From Saccharum officinarum (Eukaryota > Streptophyta > Magnoliopsida > Poales > Poaceae): a stretch of DNA of 64,000 bases. The position numbers and the translations under genes were made by a program. The stretch is taken from positions 8,090,746 through 8,154,745 of the forward strand of contig CM036160.1 of assembly GCA_020631735.1 (NCBI GenBank), read 5' to 3'. Positions within the stretch are counted from its first letter, which is position 1, and each line of letters begins with the position of its first letter. Of the stretch, positions 57,918 through 64,000 are shown in pieces. The notes under the pieces were generated by a model that searched no databases, was not told the origin of the DNA, and saw only the letters and a list, made by a program, of their open reading frames with translations.

Positions 57918-58769
57918 AAGGAAGTGGCTCATGCTCTAATGTCTCATAAATCTTGGGCATGCCTTGGTTTGCTCGGAGCTCATCAATGGTTGCTTGGCAC
58001 CTCTTGATAGTCTTCCCTTGTGCCTTCACCATCTCTTCTAACTGCAGCTTCCTATCCATCATATCATAGACAAAGTCCACCATTACCCGAGGTAGTGCTC
58101 TAGCTGCACTGGATCTGTCATAGCCCATCCAAGTTCGGGGTGTGCACGAGGAAAGAAGCGATAAATGTCATGCTTCATAAGGTTAAAGCGAAGATAGCGG
58201 AGACCCATACATGCTTCAAAAGCAGCATCTTCAATGCTATCCTCTATAGTAGCTCGATGCCCCACGTGAGAGAACATCCTGTCCAGCTGATATGCTCCCT
58301 TGTCTTCCTTATGGGCAAAGATGCTTGCCCTTGCCTTCCAGTACGTGTCCTCCAGTGGATGAGTGTACTCCCAGCAAACGTACTCCACAGCTGGATGCCA
58401 ATCAGCGAAGTAAGCAGTGAGCATCCCCACCAGGCGAAGATGAGAGACAGCATTTCCTCCATTTCTGTGGTAAATCCTCACAGTCCACCCCATTAGAGCA
58501 GGTGGCATATCTTCGGGAGCTTCATATGATGGAGGCGGGGGTTGTACTCCTCCATTAGCTTTCTCTTCATCATCTTCAATCTTGACGATTTCTGGATCTT
58601 CTTCAGGCTCAGGCTCTTCCTGAGAAAGTGCTGGTGCTTGGGCTGGTGTTACAGGAGTCTGCTCCTATTCCTGAGGTTCTGGCTCTTGTGGCTCTTCAGT
58701 TGCATGCAGAGCACGAGGTGGGTAGTATCCTCCAGAGCTAATGCGGGCAGTCTTACGGTCACGGGCCAT
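57918..58769 (-). pseudogene. Leader ORF upstream of gag in the Gypsy element
   Basis: From ATG 58769 the frame reads MARDRKTARISSGGYYPPRA and an acidic Pro/Glu tract interrupted by one TAG (near 58667). It then has ALMGWTVRIYHRNGGNAVSH, WHPAVEYVCWEYTHPLEDTY and HPELGWAMTDPVQLEHYLG. One frameshift near 58085 leads to VMVDFVYDMMDRKLQLEEMV and a Lys/Glu-rich, probably coiled-coil end to the stop at 57918. It is separate from gag (700 bases upstream of the gag start) and nearly intact, about 280 residues. I do not recognise a known domain. Extra ORFs ahead of gag are known in some plant Gypsy groups (Ogre/Retand); whether this one is related is not known to me. Confidence 0.7.
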
Positions 58770-58941
58770 CTACAGAATTTTTAGATGAAGTTAGAATAGA
58801 GGCAAAATTTCGTAATAGAATGTGACATAAGAAGCATAAAAATTTATCAAATAACAAGAGCAAGATAGTGAGCATAAAAAATAGTGTAAAGATTAAATCG
58901 ACCATTCCTAGCTAGGCTTGCGTCCTACAGTCAACAAGAGC

Positions 58942-58954
58942 TCTGATACCAATT
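58942..58954 (-). other. Primer-binding site of the Gypsy element
   Basis: On the minus strand the bases after the LTR read AAATTGGTATCAGAGC, whose TGGTATCAGAGC is complementary to the 3' end of initiator tRNA-Met. The three-base gap between LTR end and match is usual. Confidence 0.85.
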
Positions 58955-61796
58955 TGTCACACCCATTTATCGACCAAATGGAATGCATACCCTTATGTGC
59001 GCCCAGAGATCAATCACACATAAGTTCACAAATTATAACAGAAGTATCATCACAAATGTTATTACATCACGAATATTTAAACACATAGTCTTAACACAAA
59101 CGTAGCGGAAGTATAAATAAAATTCTCTCGTGGTAGCTCCAGTCACAGGTACATTGACTGGTTGACAGCAAGACTAGTAATCTTCAGGGAAGTAGGCGTA
59201 GTAGTCACTATTACCTCCATATGTTACCCATCCGGGATTTTTATCCAAGTAAAAGAAATAAACAAGCGTAAGTACATCTCGTACTCAACAAGTGTAACAT
59301 GGGGTTCATGAGGCTCAAAAAGGCATATTCATTGGTTTATCAGCATGTAGCTTTTAGTTAGCATGATTTTAACATAACAATAACATCAAAATGTCTCAAT
59401 ATAAGCATTAAACATATGATCCATGTGAAATGATTAATGAATAACAAAAACATAATCATAAATAATTATTCAACTATTCCATAAGGGTCCAAGGCCACTC
59501 GTAACCGTGAGCACGGCTGTTATAACAGTTTTACACTCTGCAGGGGTTGTACACTTTCACTGTGAGTCGTGTTACCCAAATGCCCGGGTTAATTACTCCC
59601 AAAACACTACCAAGGTGAGCAGGCAGGGTAAACACTATGAAGTCTTTCGAAGGTTCGTCTAACAAGTTAGGGTCATTAGATTTCACTCGGCAAACAGATG
59701 TAGAGCCCCCCTTCCTGATGGCACAATAACACGCAGCCTATACACATGAGGACAGAGGCCGCACTATACCTGATTCGTCAAGCCATTCTTACGCCATAAA
59801 GGAATACCTCTAACAAGCTAGAAAAGGTCCTTCTATATGACTAAAGCCAGAGCCATATAGCCCCCACAGTTGTACTGTAAATCCCGGATTGTCGCTTATA
59901 GATGAGTCCTTATGGAGAGCAATTAGAGCACCAAAGTAACCCCATGCTCTAGTACCCTTAAACAGTAATAAAATCATCTTTTAATGTTTATTGCATATTC
60001 CATTAGTCAAATTACATGATCATAGTCCATGTTTAAGCACTAGCCAAAATACTTAATGCAATTTAATAGGTACCAAGGTAAAGGATCAATCGCTAAGTCA
60101 TCCTTAACAAGGAATAAATGCATAATGATATTAATTGCATAAAGTGAATAGGACAACAGGGATAATCCCATGCTATACTTGCCTTGCTCAAACTGGTCCT
60201 GAAGATCTTGCTCGTAGTAAAGCTCTTGATCTCCAACGAATTTCTCACCGTCTAAACTCGATCAACCATTATCAACAACACACATCCAGAGGCAATCATG
60301 CATTAACAAACAAGACTATAATTAGAACAATACACCAACAGTAAGAAAATAAAATAAAAAGTCTTTAAAATGAATCTACAACTTGCTAGGATCACACAGA
60401 CGCGAAGATCACGAAAATCGGATCTAAAACGACAAAGTTATGAATTTTCCAAAGATTTCCTATAGAAAAATAAATACTTTAATATAAACTTGAAAATAAA
60501 TTATCTCAAACCTACTGTACAGTTCTATCATCATGTAGAGCTCGCAAATATGAATCTAACGAAATTTGAATGGATCAAATCGGAGTTAAAACGGAAATTC
60601 TACAACTAAAACAATCTGAATGGCAAAGCTGTAAATATCAGAAAGCGTATTTTTCATTTACCGAAACGAATTACGTTTTCATTTAATCAAAGCGTATTTT
60701 GAATGAACTGAGATCAAACTGCGCTTTCAAGCGGATATTACGCAATACGGAAGTACGCTTTGGACTGCGGGTTCTATACTTAAAAATCACAGGGACTTTT
60801 TAGCAAATTTTATAGCCGAACCGGTATCTTCTAATCTAGATCATTGGATTCAAAATCAACGGCTCGGATTAGATCGGGGAGGGAGAGAAGAGAACGGCCG
60901 GCGGCCACAGTAACCCCGACGGCGGCGCCATGGCCGGATGGAGCCCGAGCTCGCCGGAGCTTGAGAAGACGACCCTACCGAGCACCGTTCGCCAAACCGA
61001 AGACACCAAAAGAATGAGTAGCTCACGACGATCTTACCCCGCGCGAAAACAAGACCGGAGGACGAGCTGAGGGTGGTGGCTAGCTCGGGATGGCGGCGGT
61101 GGAGGCGGAGCTTCGACGGTGGCTCTCCCGGGACGTCGAGGCTAGGGTTTTAGGTGCTCAATGAGGAGCGGGGAGACGCGGGGTTCCGTTTTATAGCCCG
61201 GAGGCATCGGTATACATGGAAATAACGAAGATGCGCGGTGGATTTGATTCACCGATTCAGAGAAGAAAGAGGAAAGCTGCGTTCGGCCGGAGGAAGAAGA
61301 AAGGAAAGGTGAGGAGAGACACTGACAAACGGGACCCACATGTCAGCGGCTCAGGCGGGAAGGAACGCGGCCGCTGCGGGACGCGAGCGCGCGCGCGCGG
61401 TGACGGGCCGTCGGGCCGCGACTTGGGCTGGGCCCAGGAGGAAGATGCGGGCGCGGGAGGAACAACGGGCCGCATGCTGAGCAGGCCGAGGCGGTGGGCT
61501 GCGGCTGAGCTGGGCCAAAATTCCGAATGAAGATGAATTTCCCTTCTTTTTCTTTTTTCCAATTTTTCAAAGCAAATTTTCAAAAGATTTTCAAATCCAA
61601 TTTTGAATTTAAATCAAACCACTCATCTCAAAAATTCAAATGCAACAGCATGAGTGCACAAACATGTTTCTACCCTTATATTTAGTTTTAAATTTATAAA
61701 AATTATTCTTATTCTAAATTTTGTATGCTTCACAAAATAAATATAAAAATCATGTTTTTCCTATTTTTCTTCTTTTCAAATTTTTAGGGTGTTACA
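58955..61796 (-). repeat. 5' LTR of the Gypsy element (2842 bp)
   Basis: Plus-strand start TGTCACACCCATTTATCG, end GGGTGTTACA. The GC-rich block at 60880-61520 (with CGCGCGCG runs) lies in the U3/R part and gives rise to spurious open frames on both strands. LTR length and ends are typical of grass Tekay/Del elements. Confidence 0.8.
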
Positions 61797-61939
61797 ATTA
61801 ACATGCAAACTCCAACGGGGATCTCTAGTTAGAATTTCTAGTATTTATATTTTTTCTAGCGTGATATGTATTTAGTTGAAATATAGTCTTAAGATAACTC
61901 TTGATATAGCCCTTTTTGTGACTTCATAAATCTATAGTT

Positions 61940-63740
61940 TATCCTTACAGTGGCACAAAGTTTACCTGGAGTAACATGCAAATAGACCCTCTCCTAGTTA
62001 AACTAGATTGGGTTCTCTCTTCAGATTTTTGGGGGCTTCCATTTCCTGCAACAACAGTACAACGGCCTCTATCAAGACCCATCTCAGATCATGTCACTTT
62101 TGTCGTCAACATTGGAACCAAGATCCCCAAAGCTTCTTGCTTCAGATTTGAAAATCATTGGGCTCAACACAGGGATTTTTTGAAAATAGTAGAACTGCAT
62201 TGGAACAATGCTCCCTTCTTTGCTAATGCAGCTAAAAGCCTTTCACAGAGATTCAAACAAGTAAGGCTGGGTCTGAAGAATTGGAGCAAGGGTTTCTCCA
62301 ACATAAACAAACTGCTACATAATAGCAACTGGATCCTACTTCTACTGGATGGCTTAGGGGAAGAGGGAACCCTATAAAATTTGAAGGATATCCTAAGATC
62401 TTTGGTTAAGAAACACATAGCCTCTCTTCTAGAGATTAAGAGAATATTTTGGAAACAAAGAAGCACAGTAAGATGGGTAAAGTTTGGTGATGAAAATAGT
62501 AGCTTCTTCCAAGCCTTAGCAACACACTGTCACAAAAAAGAACTTTATTGTCAGCCTATCTACACCTGAAGGTTTCCTCATAACTGGTCATGAACAAAAA
62601 GCAGGTCTACTACTAGAAGCCTTCAGAGGTAGACCTGGAGTTAGTGACTTTGCTGGTATTAGCTATAATCTTTTAGAGCTCATTCAGTCACGGTCACTGG
62701 ACTACCTAGATGATGACTTCAGTCAGGAAGAGATAATCCAAGTAATCAAGAGTCTCCCAAATAGCCATGCACCTGGGCATAATGGTTTTAATGGGCTCTT
62801 CATCAAGAAAACATGGGCCATTATAAAGCAAGATGTCACTAGAATGTTATCTGATTTCTGCAACAATCATCTTGACATAAGCAGCATTAATACTTTCCAT
62901 GTTGTCTTAATTCCTAAGAGAGATAATCCAGCATCTATGGATGAATTCAGACCAATTTCACTCTTAAATTATAGTCTAAAAAGTATAACCAAAATTTTAT
63001 CCACCAGGTTGCAGATAGCTATGCCATCTCTAGTCCATGAGAACTAATATGGCTTCCTAAAGGGGAGAATTATTCAGGACTACTTGGCATGGGTGTTCCA
63101 ATTTCTCTACCTTTGCCACCACTCCAAGAAGGATATTGTGATTTTGAAGATTGACTTTGAGAAGGCTTTTGACAAAATAGAACATCCCTTTATCCTAGAA
63201 ATTTTCAGACATAAACATTTCTCAGAAAGGTGGCTGAACTAGATTAAGTCTTTACTCAACTCTGCAACTTCCTTAGTCCTCCTAAATGGCATTCCATGCA
63301 AGCAATTTATGTGCAAAAGAGGGTAAGGCAACGGGGATCCCCTCTCTCCTCTTTTGTTTGTTCTTGGTGTAGACTTTCTTCAAACCATAGCCAATAGAGC
63401 TTGGTAGATGGGAGTTCTGAAACACCCTCTTAGTGAAAATTTTGGTGGAGATTACCCTTTAATTCAGTATATGTAGATGATACCTTAGTGATATTGCCTG
63501 CAAATGCCAGAGTGTTTGTCAACTTCAAAGGTCTACCGAGATCCTTTTCTGATTCTTCAGGGCTACATATGAACTTCAATAAAACCTACTTGGTGCCTGT
63601 AAACACCAGTTCAGATTACACTCCACACCGTGAGCCAACACTTTTGGATGCAAAAGACTATGCCTTTCACTTATCTAGGATTGCCTTTGGGAACAACCAG
63701 ACCCACTATTCATGTCATGACCTGATCTTGACATGTTGAT
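61940..63740 (+). pseudogene. LINE (L1-type) ORF2 fragment: endonuclease end and reverse transcriptase
   Basis: The frame starts in the C-terminal part of the endonuclease (KFTWSNMQIDPLLVKLDWVL, then RPISDHVTFVV with the conserved SDH). It continues through the linker (RFENHWAQHRDFLKIV, FGDENSSFFQALATHCHKK) to reverse transcriptase blocks HVVLIPKRDNPASMDEFRPI, ILKIDFEKAFDKIEHPFIL, GNGDPLSPLLFVLGVDF and YVDDTLVILPANA (about 63470, in a different frame). At least six stops or frameshifts break it. It lies right next to the Gypsy LTR end, which may have inserted into it. The zinc-binding C-terminus seen in the other LINE (3860-4608) is not found here. Confidence 0.85.
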
Positions 63741-64000
63741 TTTCATACTCATCATGAGCATCATATGCATTTTAATCTCAATTTGGAAATTAACTTGTGC
63801 AAAAACTGAATCAAAACTGCTCACTGTTGGTAATATAAACCTGCTCACTGTTGGTTTTGGTGGAGTGTCCATCCTAATTGACGGAGTGTCTGTCAAGACT
63901 ATTGCATAGACCGATAGTTCTTAGGTTTTGTCAGCGCACTTCATGCACTAGCGGACTACCCGCCGAGCCTGACGGACTATCCATCGATTCAACCCATGCA
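63741..64000. other. Unassigned end of window
   Basis: The words GGAGTGTCCATCC, GGAGTGTCTGTCAAGACT and CGGACTACCCGCC recur with 20-60 base spacing, suggesting the start of another repeat-rich LTR, but the window ends before this can be tested. Confidence 0.35.

Larger units (their letters stand above)
56159..61796 (-). mobile_element. 5' part of a Ty3/Gypsy LTR retrotransposon (Tekay/Del-like)
   Basis: Reading leftward: 5' LTR (61796-58955), a primer-binding site matching initiator tRNA-Met, a leader ORF, and gag, cut by the gap. The LTR ends TGTCACACCC and GGGTGTTACA are inverted copies. The gag sequence and tRNA-Met primer fit the Tekay/Del group of grass Gypsy elements. Frameshifts and a stop show that it is inactive. 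No target duplication can be tested because the 3' side is missing. Confidence 0.85.

Noticed and set aside
61216..61583. Open frames on both strands in the GC-rich block
   Set aside because: They lie within the Gypsy LTR and have low-complexity Arg/Pro-rich translations.

Overview
The window is plant nuclear DNA, most likely from a grass and probably a panicoid one. This is inferred from the GC-rich single-exon lectin receptor kinases of the SIT/LecRK type, the grass-style MITEs, the very long LTRs, and the density of nested retrotransposons. Two 100-base runs of N (31014-31113 and 56059-56158) mark scaffold joins. Host genes are few and transposable elements occupy most of the sequence.

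Layout. 1-8.2 kb: degenerate DNA transposon (CACTA-like) and LINE remnants, including the zinc-binding C-terminus of a LINE ORF2 at 3.86-4.6 kb. 8.2-10.8 kb (minus): a complete six-exon serine carboxypeptidase gene (476 codons, triad Ser/Asp/His present), followed upstream by a PIF/Harbinger-type MITE. 12.47-20.79 kb: a minus-strand SIRE/Maximus-like Ty1/copia element with a 5-bp target duplication, an intact 1.8-kb 5' LTR and a truncated 3' LTR. It sits inside an older LTR of a second family. 22.3-27.1 kb: two plus-strand L-type lectin receptor kinases. The first is broken (lectin domain joined out of frame to a kinase C-lobe) and the second is intact. 27.1-31.0 kb: no recognisable gene.

31.1-36.7 kb holds a Gypsy-type LTR remnant and the 3' end of a second copia element. 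36.7-44.1 kb is a tandem LTR-internal-LTR-internal-LTR array of a non-autonomous minus-strand retroelement. Its internal region carries a large GAGCTC-rich minisatellite and has no recognisable pol. 44.1-44.9 kb is a foldback element whose arms each contain two tandem repeats.

46.8-55.6 kb is a second LecRK cluster on the minus strand: one intact gene (46.95-49.03 kb), a promoter-plus-lectin fragment (50.94-51.95 kb) and a decayed paralogue (53.16-55.1 kb). It is split by a CACTA-like element with a hAT insertion, and by a Tourist-like MITE. 56.2-61.8 kb is the 5' part of a minus-strand Ty3/Gypsy element with a 2.8-kb LTR, a leader ORF upstream of gag, and gag. 61.9-63.75 kb is a decayed LINE ORF2.

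Only three loci look like working host genes: the carboxypeptidase (secretory or vacuolar peptidase family) and two plasma-membrane lectin receptor kinases. The most unusual structure is the three-LTR array with its minisatellite. No previously unknown multi-gene system is evident; the novelty is in element architecture and in the decay of the LecRK paralogues.
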